Shown here piece after piece: positions 7,635 through 16,000 of a stretch of DNA of 61,188 nt (position 1 is the first letter of the stretch; every line of letters starts with the position of its first letter). Made by a program: the position numbers and the translations under genes. Source of the stretch: Gammaproteobacteria bacterium. Lineage in GTDB: Bacteria; Gemmatimonadota; Gemmatimonadetes; Longimicrobiales; Gaopeijiaceae. The notes under the pieces are model-generated. The model saw nothing but the letters and a program-made list of their open reading frames with translations, was not told the origin of the DNA and made no database searches. Location of the stretch: the NCBI GenBank assembly GCA_028820325.1, contig JAPPJO010000134.1:1-61188 (forward strand), given 5' to 3'.

Positions 7635-8906
7635 TCAGAAGTACCAACTCACGGAAAGATACACGGACAGTCCCGCCGAGCCGTACGCGGAAGGCAGCGG
7701 ACGGGTGGCCGTCGTGTCGTCGTCACCCAGACCGAGGAATGCGCCCGTGGTCACCGCCACATCGCTGCCGGCTGAGTAGGCGACGCTCGTTCCCGTGGTT
7801 GCGCTCAGGTCGTTCAGGTTCCAGAGCACGAGACCGCTCAGGCCCCAGAGCGGATGCACCTGGTAGGACGCCCGGACGACCGTCTCGTCCCGTCCGAGCA
7901 CCTGTTGTTCGCCGCGCAGGAATGTGGCCGATCCCAGCGTGGCCAGGTACGCGTCCGGTCCGTCCGCGCCCAGGCCGTCGCGCTGGTACTCGAGCGCGAG
8001 CGTCAGATCCCTTCCGCCGACCTGAAGCTGCCGGTCGAGGCCGAGCGTGCCGCGAAAAACGACCCGGTCCGGGAGTTTGCGCAGCACGGCCTCCGCTCGG
8101 ACGGCCCAGCCTCCCACGGATCCGGCCGCGCCGAGGGCCCCCGCAGGATCGCCGTACACGACCCCGCCCCATGCCGAGAGTTCCCAGTTCCGCGCCGTTG
8201 TGAGGCCGCGTATCAGCGCGGTCACCTCCTCCTCTCCCGCCGGCGTCCGGGTCGGCCTCACGACGAGGTCGACCTCGCTCAGCGCGCTCGGAAAGAAACG
8301 GAGTCGGGCCGCGTCGACCCCGGCGCGGAACTCCCGGAACGGGTCGATCGGGTTGAAGGGCGTGAACGGGTCACTCGGCGTGAGAAAGAGCGCGGTGCCC
8401 CACGACACCGCCTGCCGCCCCACGCTGATCTCGAAGCGGTCACTCTCCCACCCGACGTACAGGCGATCGAATCGGTGCCGCCAGACGACGTGGTCCCGAT
8501 CCGCGACGGTCCACTGCAGCCGGAGCCACTCGCCGCCGCCCGGCACGGCGCCGAGGTGGAACTCGGGCACCTCCGCGAGGCGCCGGAACGTCAGCAAGTT
8601 CTCGTAGGCGGCACCGAATCCGAAGGCTCCCACTCCCGACTCGCCGAAGAGTCGTACCCGGTTGAACTCGCCCAGCTGGCCTTCACGGGTCCCGGCGAGA
8701 GGAACGGCCTGGACGTAGCCGTTCAGCTGCATGGCCCGACCGGACGAAATGTCGCAGAGGACCGAGAGCAGCACGGCCGCCCAGGCGACCCCGGCGCGGC
8801 GGCCTGCCGGGCTCCATGGTACGCGACCGCCCCGGAGCCGGGCCGGGCTACGGGTCCGAGCCGCCGAGCCGGTGACCCGCTTCAGTGGTGGCGTCGGAAC
8901 CTGCAC
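7635..8906 (-). CDS. Outer-membrane beta-barrel protein
   Basis: A roughly 420-residue barrel protein. The coding frame ends in SVYLSVSWYF, with the terminal Phe typical of BAM-assembled proteins. Alternating hydrophobic/polar strands run throughout, and the WGTALFLTPSDPFTPFNPID block resembles DUF1302/porin-like barrels. The probable signal peptide is GVAWAAVLLSVLCDISSGRA. The start is not clear: there is no ATG before the signal sequence, and GTG 8906 (or GTG 8915) is the best option, giving an unusually long basic N-region. It is divergent from the RiPP export operon with about 90 bases between them, so a shared promoter region is likely; whether it is the outer-membrane exit for that system is speculation. 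Confidence 0.7.
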   Translation of the reverse strand: MQVPTPPLKRVTGSAARTRSPARLRGGRVPWSPAGRRAGVAWAAVLLSVLCDISSGRAMQLNGYVQAVPLAGTREGQLGEFNRVRLFGESGVGAFGFGAAYENLLTFRRLAEVPEFHLGAVPGGGEWLRLQWTVADRDHVVWRHRFDRLYVGWESDRFEISVGRQAVSWGTALFLTPSDPFTPFNPIDPFREFRAGVDAARLRFFPSALSEVDLVVRPTRTPAGEEEVTALIRGLTTARNWELSAWGGVVYGDPAGALGAAGSVGGWAVRAEAVLRKLPDRVVFRGTLGLDRQLQVGGRDLTLALEYQRDGLGADGPDAYLATLGSATFLRGEQQVLGRDETVVRASYQVHPLWGLSGLVLWNLNDLSATTGTSVAYSAGSDVAVTTGAFLGLGDDDTTATRPLPSAYGSAGLSVYLSVSWYF

Positions 8907-8999
8907 CGGGCCCACGGACGTGCTATATTTTCCTGTTTTCCGCTCAATCCGAATGGGATTGTCGCTGCTCGATACTTGGTGAGGAGGCGCTGCCGGGTC

Positions 9000-9551
9000 G
9001 TGTTCAATAATCCGTTTGATTCGTTTCACGATACCGTTGCCGAAGCAAAGCAGGAACGGGAACAACTCGACCGGCTGCTGACGATTTCCACGCCGCGGGA
9101 GCGTCTGCTCGTCGCCGCCATCGCGCTGTGGTTGTTCATCTTCGTGACGTGGCTCTTCTTTGGCAACGTAGCCCGCAGCCTCGCGGTGGACGGTGTGCTG
9201 GTCGACCCCGGCACAAGCCTCTCCGAAGCTGGCCGGTCCGTGCAGGCGCTCGTCTGGATCGAGGACGACGTCGTGCCGCAGATCAGGGCAGGGATGCCGG
9301 CGGTGATAGAGCTGGGTACGGCGGATGGAGAAACCGGCACAATAAGCGTGGAAGTTGCGGCAATTTCCGCCGTTCGCCTGTCCGAGGTTCCCGCGGCCTT
9401 CGAGTCTGCGGTGCAGGCGTCCGTGCACCGCCTCGATATCACGCTGGATGAGAGCCTCGACCTTGCTTCCATTGCGGACAGGGACTGTCGGATCGTCATC
9501 GAGGTCGGCACGCAGTCTCCAGTCGCATTCCTGCGGATGCGACGGTCATGA
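9000..9551 (+). CDS. NHLM-type bacteriocin secretion adaptor (short HlyD-like)
   Basis: A 183-residue membrane-anchored adaptor, first gene of the five-gene RiPP operon. It has a cytosolic N-terminal coil, one membrane helix (LLVAAIALWLFIFVTWLFF, residues about 36-54) and a periplasmic domain with short beta-rich lipoyl-like stretches (ALVWIEDDVVPQIRAGMPA). This layout and the position before a C39-ABC and a second ABC gene match the secretion protein of NHLM bacteriocin systems. It is much shorter than canonical HlyD and lacks the long coiled-coil hairpin. Start GTG 9000 is chosen because GAGGAGG lies upstream; the next gene starts 1 base after its stop. The 93-base gap upstream holds the operon promoter, not confidently recognisable. 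Confidence 0.75.
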   Translation: MFNNPFDSFHDTVAEAKQEREQLDRLLTISTPRERLLVAAIALWLFIFVTWLFFGNVARSLAVDGVLVDPGTSLSEAGRSVQALVWIEDDVVPQIRAGMPAVIELGTADGETGTISVEVAAISAVRLSEVPAAFESAVQASVHRLDITLDESLDLASIADRDCRIVIEVGTQSPVAFLRMRRS

Positions 9552-9552
9552 T

Positions 9553-11751
9553 ATGGCGCTGACCGCTTTCGAGAGGGCTGGCGACAAGGCCGCACCAAGC
9601 TTCGAGAAACAGAGGGTCACCACGCCGATTCTGTTGCAGATGCACGCGTCGGAATGTGGCGCCGCCTGCCTCGGCAGCATCCTCGCCTACTTCGGACGCT
9701 GGGTTCCGCTGACGGAATTGCGGGAAAAGTGCGAAGTGAGTCGGGACGGGAGCAGTGCGGCAAGCATCGTGCGCGCCTCCAGGCACTACGGTCTCGAATG
9801 TAGTGGACTCAGCCTGCGTGCCAGTCAGCTGAAGAAGTTGCAGTTGCCTCTGATCGTGTTCTGGCAATTCAGCCATTTCGTTGTCCTCGAGGGGTTCGAC
9901 AGTCGCCACTTCTATCTCAATGATCCGGCCACGGGGCGGCGCAGGCTTTCGGCGGAAGAGTTCGAAAAGGGCTACAGCGGAATTGCGCTGCGATTCGAGC
10001 AGGGCTCCGGTTTCACGCCGGGCGGCGAACAGCCCGGATTGTTCACGCAGCTGGGCACCCTGCTCAGCGGATCGCGGAGCGTGCTTGCCTGCGGCCTCAT
10101 GTTGACGCTGCTGGCCCTTGTTGTTCCCGCAGCTCTCGGCGTTTTCGTGGACGATGTTCTGGAGAACCGGGGGCCCTGGGGCGGACTCGTGGCGGCCCTG
10201 CTCGGCGGCGGTGTCCTCGTATACATCCTGTCCCTGCTCAAGCACCGGTTCCTGAAACGGTTCGCGGTCCGGATTTCGGTGATGGGCTACAGTCGAGGCC
10301 TGTCGCGGTTGCTGCGGTTGCCGGTGGAGTTTTTCGAACACCGTCTCGTCGGCGATCTGACGGATCGGGTCTCGTCCATCGACAGAATCTCGAGAAACCT
10401 GACGGAACAGTTTCTGGTGCTCATTATCGACATGGGAATGAGCGCCGTGCTGCTCATTGCCATGTTGGTCTTCGATGTCCGGCTCACGCTGGTGGTGCTG
10501 TTTCTGGCCATTCTCCACGGCGTGCTGGCACACTTTCTCAACGGCTTCAGGGCAGTTCGAAGCCAGGCGATGAGGCGTGAACAGGGACTGTTGATCGGCG
10601 TCGGCATGCAGATGCTGAATCACGCCGACAATCTGCGCATGACGGGATCGGACGACCGTTTCTTTTCGCGCTGGAGCGGCCATCAGGCGCGCGAACTGCA
10701 TGCGCGCCGGCGCTATTCCACTCTGGGATCCGTCAACACCGCGCTCCCGGGCATGATCGCCGCACTTCGCAGCGCGGCGGTCCTGGGCATCGGGGGAAGC
10801 ATGGTCATGGTCGGAGAGATGACCCTGGGCACGCTGGTCGGGTTCTATATCCTGGCCGAGATGTTCCTGGCGCCGGTTGGGCGTTTCCTGGAGTTCGGCG
10901 AGAAACGCCAGACGCTCGAAACCGATCTACAGCGACTCGAAGATATCTCCAAAGCCGCGGAAGACCCCACCTTCAGCCGCCGGAGTCCGGAGTCGGAGTC
11001 GATTCCCACCTTCAAGGGCCGACTCCAGCTCACCGGCCGGCTCGAGTTGCGAGACGTCAGCTTCGGCTTCAACAAGAGCCGGCCCGCCCTGATCAAGGAC
11101 TTCAACCTCCTGATCAGGCCGGGGCAGCGGGTTGCCGTGGTCGGTCCCAGCGGTTCCGGCAAGTCGACCCTCGCGCGGCTGATTGCCGGTGTCTATCAGC
11201 CCTGGTCCGGCGAAATCCTGTTCGATGGCCACCCCCGGGATGAGATTCCCGAGGAGGTGCTGCGGCGGTCCATCTCCATGGTGGATCAGGAGGTCGTGCT
11301 CTTTTCCGCGTCCGTGCGCGACAACATCACGCTGTGGAACCCCGCCGTTCCGGATGAAGCCATCTTCGCGGCGACACGCGATGCCCGGATCCATGACGAA
11401 ATCCTGCTTCGGCCGGCCGGGTATTCGACCCGGGTCGAGGAAGGCGGCGTGAATTTCAGCGGCGGCCAGCGCCAGCGGCTGGAGATCGCCCGGGGGCTGC
11501 TGGGCAATCCGACGCTGCTCATTCTGGATGAGGCGACCAGCGCCCTCGATGCCGCGACGGAGGAATACGTCGATGACGCCCTGCGACGTCGCGGTGTCAC
11601 CTGCCTGATCGTGGCGCACCGGCTGAGCACCGTGCGGGACTGCGACGAGATCATCGTGCTCGACAAGGGCGTCGAAGTGCAGCGCGGGACGCACGACGAG
11701 CTGATCGCGGTTCAGGGCGGCACGTACTACAAGCTGGTCAAGTCCGGCTGA
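9553..11751 (+). CDS. NHLM bacteriocin C39 peptidase-ABC transporter
   Basis: A 732-residue transporter that both cleaves the leader peptide and exports the product. The N-terminal C39 peptidase shows QMHASECGAACL (oxyanion Gln and catalytic Cys), FSHFVVLEGF (catalytic His) and NDPATG (Asp), all intact. A six-helix ABC type-1 membrane domain spans about residues 165-470. The ATPase domain has Walker A GPSGSGKST (about 530), signature NFSGGQRQR, Walker B LLILDEATSALD and H-loop IVAHRLS. Such peptidases cut after GG, GA or similar at the leader-core border, which agrees with AG before the core of the precursor at 18447. Stop overlaps the next ATG by one base (TGATG), indicating coupled translation. 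Confidence 0.92.
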   Translation: MALTAFERAGDKAAPSFEKQRVTTPILLQMHASECGAACLGSILAYFGRWVPLTELREKCEVSRDGSSAASIVRASRHYGLECSGLSLRASQLKKLQLPLIVFWQFSHFVVLEGFDSRHFYLNDPATGRRRLSAEEFEKGYSGIALRFEQGSGFTPGGEQPGLFTQLGTLLSGSRSVLACGLMLTLLALVVPAALGVFVDDVLENRGPWGGLVAALLGGGVLVYILSLLKHRFLKRFAVRISVMGYSRGLSRLLRLPVEFFEHRLVGDLTDRVSSIDRISRNLTEQFLVLIIDMGMSAVLLIAMLVFDVRLTLVVLFLAILHGVLAHFLNGFRAVRSQAMRREQGLLIGVGMQMLNHADNLRMTGSDDRFFSRWSGHQARELHARRRYSTLGSVNTALPGMIAALRSAAVLGIGGSMVMVGEMTLGTLVGFYILAEMFLAPVGRFLEFGEKRQTLETDLQRLEDISKAAEDPTFSRRSPESESIPTFKGRLQLTGRLELRDVSFGFNKSRPALIKDFNLLIRPGQRVAVVGPSGSGKSTLARLIAGVYQPWSGEILFDGHPRDEIPEEVLRRSISMVDQEVVLFSASVRDNITLWNPAVPDEAIFAATRDARIHDEILLRPAGYSTRVEEGGVNFSGGQRQRLEIARGLLGNPTLLILDEATSALDAATEEYVDDALRRRGVTCLIVAHRLSTVRDCDEIIVLDKGVEVQRGTHDELIAVQGGTYYKLVKSG

Positions 11752-14693
11752 TGGGGGACACGAGGCCGGGGTACGCGTCCATCGCGGAACTCGCCGCCCG
11801 CTCGGGCGAGTCCGTGCCCTGCGCCGGCAACCTGCCGGTGAAGCTCGACGACCCGGACACTGTCTGGTTCATCGATCATGGCGCCGTCAATCTGTTCCTG
11901 GTCGAATTCAGGGACGGGGTGGAGCAGGCGGCGCCGCAGCATCTGCTGCGCCGCGAATCGGGCTGGCTGCTGCCGGGCGTCGCACCAGACGGACCACGCG
12001 ATGAGGAAGACACCACGCTCAGCCTGATCGCCAAGGGGTCGCCGGGCACCGTTCTGAAACGGCTGCCGGCCTCCGTGTTGTCCGAGGTCGATCCGGCGGA
12101 GCTGGCGGAACAGATCGACACCTGGCTGACCGCGATTACGGACACACTCTCGCGGTTTGCGAGCCGCCTTCCGCGTCCGACCGCGCTGGCCAGGCCCGGT
12201 CCGATGCGGACCCCGGCTCCCTGTACGCTATCCGCGCAGCGCGGCGTCGTATGGGTCTCCGAACCGCCGCGCGGCACCAGCCTCTTCATGGATCTGGTCG
12301 ACCAGGCGGAGATCGTCGAGGCGGACGGCCCGGACGAAGCGGTGATACCGCTGACGCGGACAAGCTGGCTCATCCTGTTCGACGAGGCGTCACTCTCGGG
12401 CAGGTCGACCGAGACACTGGCAAAGCAGGGCATCCTGCTCTCGGCGCTCGCATCCTTTCACGCGGTCGCCTTCGCCCTGGAGCGCCTGAACCGCCGGCTG
12501 GCCGTGGCCGATGACGCGAATCTCGAGCGCGCGCGGACCACGAGCCGCCGCACGGTCGAGAGAGCTGCGCGGCAGCGCCTCTTCAACATCTATGATCTGC
12601 CGATTGACGCGGATGCCGGTGTCGAGGACACGTCGCTGGCGGACGCCCTGCAGGCGATCGGACGCCGTGAAGGCATCGATTTCAAGATCCCGGCGCGCTC
12701 GGATCCTTCCGGTGATCCCGTCAGCCTCGTTGACATCCTCGATACGTCGGGCGTGCGCGCCCGGCGCGTGCGGTTCGGAGCCGAGGGCGCCTGGTGGCGC
12801 GGCGACAGCAACGCGATGCTGGCATTCCGCGCCGAAGACGGCCAGCCCGTGGCGCTTCTGCCGGGATGGTTGGGGCGCTACCGGCAATTCGATCCGGTCA
12901 GCAAGCGCAGCGTCCGGATGACGGCGGATCGTGCCGCTACGCTGGCGGACGAGGCCTGGATGTTCTACCGGCCACTGCCGGTGGGGAACGTGAAGCCGGC
13001 GGACCTGCTGAGGATCGCGCTGCGTGGATCGGCGGCGAATCTGGCGCGGCTGGTAATGGCCGGGCTTGCCGGCGGCCTGATCAAGCTCGTGCCGGCGTTC
13101 GCGCTTGGGTTCGTCGCGAACCAGACGGCGGCGGGCGGCACCGCCGGAGCGCTCTATGCCGTGGCCGTGGCGGTGGCGGGGTTCGGTCTGCTCGGCGCAC
13201 TGCTGCACCTGCTTCAGAGCACCGTGATGATGCAGATCGAGGGTCGCTCGGCTTCACGGGTCGAAGCGGCCTTCTGGGACCGTCTCATGCGCCTTCCGCC
13301 AAGCGTTCTGCACGGCCGTCGGGCTGGCGATCTGGCCGTGTCGGGGATGACGTTCCAGAATCTCCGCGACGGGTTGCAGGGAGTCGCGGCCGACGGCCTG
13401 CTGTCGGTCGTTTTTCTGCTTCCGGTGCTTGGCGTCATCTTCCTCTACGATGCCACGCTCGGGACCGTTGCCCTCGCCTTCAGCCTGGCTTCGCTCCTGA
13501 TCACCGTCGTCCTCGGGCTGCGCCAGCTTCCGCCCTATGGGCGGATGATCCGAGCCGCGCGTCGCGTCTCCGGCCGGCTATTCCAGATCGTGGGCAGCAT
13601 AGGCAAGCTGCGGGTGGAAAACGCGGAAGCGTCGGCTTTCGCCATCTGGGCGCAGGACTACCGGGAGCAGAAGCGTACGGAGCTCGAGCTGGGCGCGCTC
13701 GAGGGACATTCGCGGGCATTTGGCGCGGCGCTCCCCTTTCTTGCCGCCGGAATCCTGCTATTCGCGGTCGCAGCCATGGGCGACGGGAACCTCCCGGTCG
13801 GCGATTTTCTCGTCGTCTACCTCGTCTTCGCCGCGTTTCAATCCGCCGTCGCACGGCTCGGCGAGTCCTTTGGCGCGGTTGCCGCCGTACTTCCGGCGTT
13901 CGACCAGATGCGCCCGCTTCTCGCTGCGGTCCCCGAGGCCGAAGTCGAAGGAGCGCCGGTCGAGGATCTGGGGGGCGACATTTTCTTCGACCGCATTTCC
14001 TACCGGTACGATCCCGACGGCCCGTTGATCCTCGACGATGTCACGATTCATGCCCGCCCCGGGGAATTCGTCGCGATTGCGGGCGAGTCCGGCGCCGGCA
14101 AGAGCACCCTCTTCCGGTTGGCGCTTGGATTCGACCGGCCCACCGCCGGCGCGGTGTGCTACGACGGACGTGATCTGCGGAACCTGAACCTGAAACAGGT
14201 GCGCCGCAGAATCGGCGTGGTGCCGCAGTCCGTCGGACTCCATCCCCTGGATATCTGGGACAATCTGGTCGGGCACCACGATGAGGTGGCGAGCGACGAG
14301 GTATGGACGGCGGCGCGAGTCGCCGACGTCGAAGCGGAGATCAAGGGCATGCCCATGGGCATGATGACCATGGTCGGCACGAGCGGGGCGGTCCTGTCGG
14401 GCGGCGAGAGTCAGCGCGTTTCGATCGCCCGGTCTGTGATCGGCAGCCCGCGAATCATGCTCTTCGACGAGGCGACCAACTGGCTGGACAACGAGAGCCA
14501 GGCCAAGGTCATGCGAAACCTCACCGCCCTGACCTCCACCCGGATCGTCATCGCGCACCGCCTGTCCACGCTGGAACAGGCCGATCGCATCTATGTGCTG
14601 CAGGCCGGAAGAGTCGTACAGAGCGGCTCCTTCAACGAACTCATGGAGGCCGACGGGGTGTTCAGAGACCTGGTCAGGAGGCAGGTCGCCTGA
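11751..14693 (+). CDS. NHLM bacteriocin ABC transporter, second subunit
   Basis: A 980-residue partner ABC protein of the NHLM export system. The first ~400 residues form a long N-terminal domain without peptidase residues, typical of the second NHLM transporter. A membrane domain follows (about 420-700), then an ATPase with Walker [10 protein letters not shown] (about 780), signature LSGGESQR and H-loop IVIAHRLS. The Walker B/D-loop reads [15 protein letters not shown], with NW in place of the usual SA; catalytic Glu is kept. It probably forms a heterodimer with the peptidase-ABC. It begins on the last base of that gene and ends 3 bases before the toroid gene. Confidence 0.88.
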   Translation: MGDTRPGYASIAELAARSGESVPCAGNLPVKLDDPDTVWFIDHGAVNLFLVEFRDGVEQAAPQHLLRRESGWLLPGVAPDGPRDEEDTTLSLIAKGSPGTVLKRLPASVLSEVDPAELAEQIDTWLTAITDTLSRFASRLPRPTALARPGPMRTPAPCTLSAQRGVVWVSEPPRGTSLFMDLVDQAEIVEADGPDEAVIPLTRTSWLILFDEASLSGRSTETLAKQGILLSALASFHAVAFALERLNRRLAVADDANLERARTTSRRTVERAARQRLFNIYDLPIDADAGVEDTSLADALQAIGRREGIDFKIPARSDPSGDPVSLVDILDTSGVRARRVRFGAEGAWWRGDSNAMLAFRAEDGQPVALLPGWLGRYRQFDPVSKRSVRMTADRAATLADEAWMFYRPLPVGNVKPADLLRIALRGSAANLARLVMAGLAGGLIKLVPAFALGFVANQTAAGGTAGALYAVAVAVAGFGLLGALLHLLQSTVMMQIEGRSASRVEAAFWDRLMRLPPSVLHGRRAGDLAVSGMTFQNLRDGLQGVAADGLLSVVFLLPVLGVIFLYDATLGTVALAFSLASLLITVVLGLRQLPPYGRMIRAARRVSGRLFQIVGSIGKLRVENAEASAFAIWAQDYREQKRTELELGALEGHSRAFGAALPFLAAGILLFAVAAMGDGNLPVGDFLVVYLVFAAFQSAVARLGESFGAVAAVLPAFDQMRPLLAAVPEAEVEGAPVEDLGGDIFFDRISYRYDPDGPLILDDVTIHARPGEFVAIAGESGAGKSTLFRLALGFDRPTAGAVCYDGRDLRNLNLKQVRRRIGVVPQSVGLHPLDIWDNLVGHHDEVASDEVWTAARVADVEAEIKGMPMGMMTMVGTSGAVLSGGESQRVSIARSVIGSPRIMLFDEATNWLDNESQAKVMRNLTALTSTRIVIAHRLSTLEQADRIYVLQAGRVVQSGSFNELMEADGVFRDLVRRQVA

Positions 14694-14696
14694 TCG

Positions 14697-15998
14697 ATGA
14701 AGGGACCCATGGACGCGGACGATCTCCTCGCATCAAGAGCGGATGAAGACAGCGACTTTCGCGAACGTCTTCTCCGGAACCCCAGGGAGACCATCGAGGC
14801 GGAATTCGGGGTGACGCTGGCCGAGGACCATGAGATTCACGTGCACGAAGAGACGTATGCCGCGACGCATGTGGTGCTCCCGCCGCGGAGCAAGCTCAGC
14901 GACGCCGAACGAGAGGAGGCAAGGACCGGTGCGGCGTCGCTCGAGTTTCTTCGAAGGACACTCCACGACCCCGCGCCGCCCCTTCGCCCCCCTGCGCCGA
15001 AAGAAGAGGGGGCCCGAAGCAGCGGGGCCACCACCGGGGCGCTGGCCAGGGCGGCGAGGGAAGGGATCCGCCGCGGGCTTGCCTTCCTGGAATCCGCGAT
15101 CGACGAGAATGGGGCCTGGCACTGCATCCGGTTCAATGTGGCCGACCCGGAGATCCCGAGGCATTTCGAGAGGCCTCCTTTCGTGTCGGCTCTCTGCGCG
15201 CTTGCCCTCGAGAGCTCCGATGAGCCGCAGGCCAGGGCGATATGCACCGCTACGAAGGCGTATCTCATCGACACCATCGAATATCCCGGATGGTGGCGGT
15301 ACTACCGTCACCTGCCCCCGGATCTCGACAGTACCTCACTCTGTTCGCTCGTCATCGGGACGCACCCCTGGATCTGGCTGGGGAGGAACGTTCCGGGGAT
15401 GCTGGCGAATCGCGATGAGGCAGGCCGCTTCATGACCTGGGTGCTGGCGGAAGACGAACCCGACGTCGTGTCGCGCTTTCGTATCGAGGCCGACCCGGTC
15501 GTCAACGCGAATGTCCTCGCCTACCTGGGCGACCATCCGGGAACCAGGGATGCCCGGCGATGGTTGGAAGCCCTGGTGACCGAGGACAACCTCGAAGGCT
15601 CATCGAAATGGTATCCCGACACGGTCTCGATCTACTATGCGATCACCCGCGCGATGATTCGTGCGGAGCCCGCCCTGGATCCGCTGCGCCCGGTCCTCGC
15701 GGATCGCATCCTCGGCCTGCGTGACGAGGAGGGCGGATTCGGCAATGTCCTTCAGACCGCTCAGGCGGTGACGGCGCTCTACAACATCGGAAGCCTCGAG
15801 CGCATCGATGCGAAGCGCGAGGTGGAGATGCTGATGAGCTTGCAGCGCGAGGACGGCAGTTGGCCGGAGCTGCTCGCGTTCGGCGACCAAACGTTGAAGT
15901 GGGGCGTGGTCGGCCAGATCGGGCATGGATCCGAGGCCGTGACCTCCGCGTTCTGCATTGAGGCCCTGGAGCGTCTCGTCGAAGTGCTGGGGACCTGA
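14697..15998 (+). CDS. NHLP-leader-fused alpha/alpha-toroid (terpene-cyclase-like) protein
   Basis: A 433-residue two-part protein. Residues 1-75 look like an NHLP/Nif11-type RiPP leader: NPRETIEAEFGVTL, an acidic HEIHVHEET stretch and HVVLPP, matching the order in the true precursor at 18447 (DPKTAISGELGIT, MNIQIHESD, HLALPP). A Pro/Arg-rich linker leads to a helical domain (about 110-433) with prenyltransferase/squalene-cyclase repeat signatures: DENGAWH, EEGGFGNVLQTAQAVTALY and QREDGSWPEL. PPDLDSTSL resembles the class II cyclase DxDD(T) region, but its last acidic residue is Ser. It is co-operonic with the export and YcaO genes. It may be a tailoring enzyme docked through its leader, or an exported or processed protein. 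The fusion is seen directly; function is inferred. Confidence 0.75.
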   Translation: MKGPMDADDLLASRADEDSDFRERLLRNPRETIEAEFGVTLAEDHEIHVHEETYAATHVVLPPRSKLSDAEREEARTGAASLEFLRRTLHDPAPPLRPPAPKEEGARSSGATTGALARAAREGIRRGLAFLESAIDENGAWHCIRFNVADPEIPRHFERPPFVSALCALALESSDEPQARAICTATKAYLIDTIEYPGWWRYYRHLPPDLDSTSLCSLVIGTHPWIWLGRNVPGMLANRDEAGRFMTWVLAEDEPDVVSRFRIEADPVVNANVLAYLGDHPGTRDARRWLEALVTEDNLEGSSKWYPDTVSIYYAITRAMIRAEPALDPLRPVLADRILGLRDEEGGFGNVLQTAQAVTALYNIGSLERIDAKREVEMLMSLQREDGSWPELLAFGDQTLKWGVVGQIGHGSEAVTSAFCIEALERLVEVLGT

Positions 15999-16000
15999 GC

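Noticed and set aside
14697..15998. A second RiPP precursor
   Set aside because: The leader is followed by a ~320-residue folded domain and not by a short core; kept as leader-fused protein.
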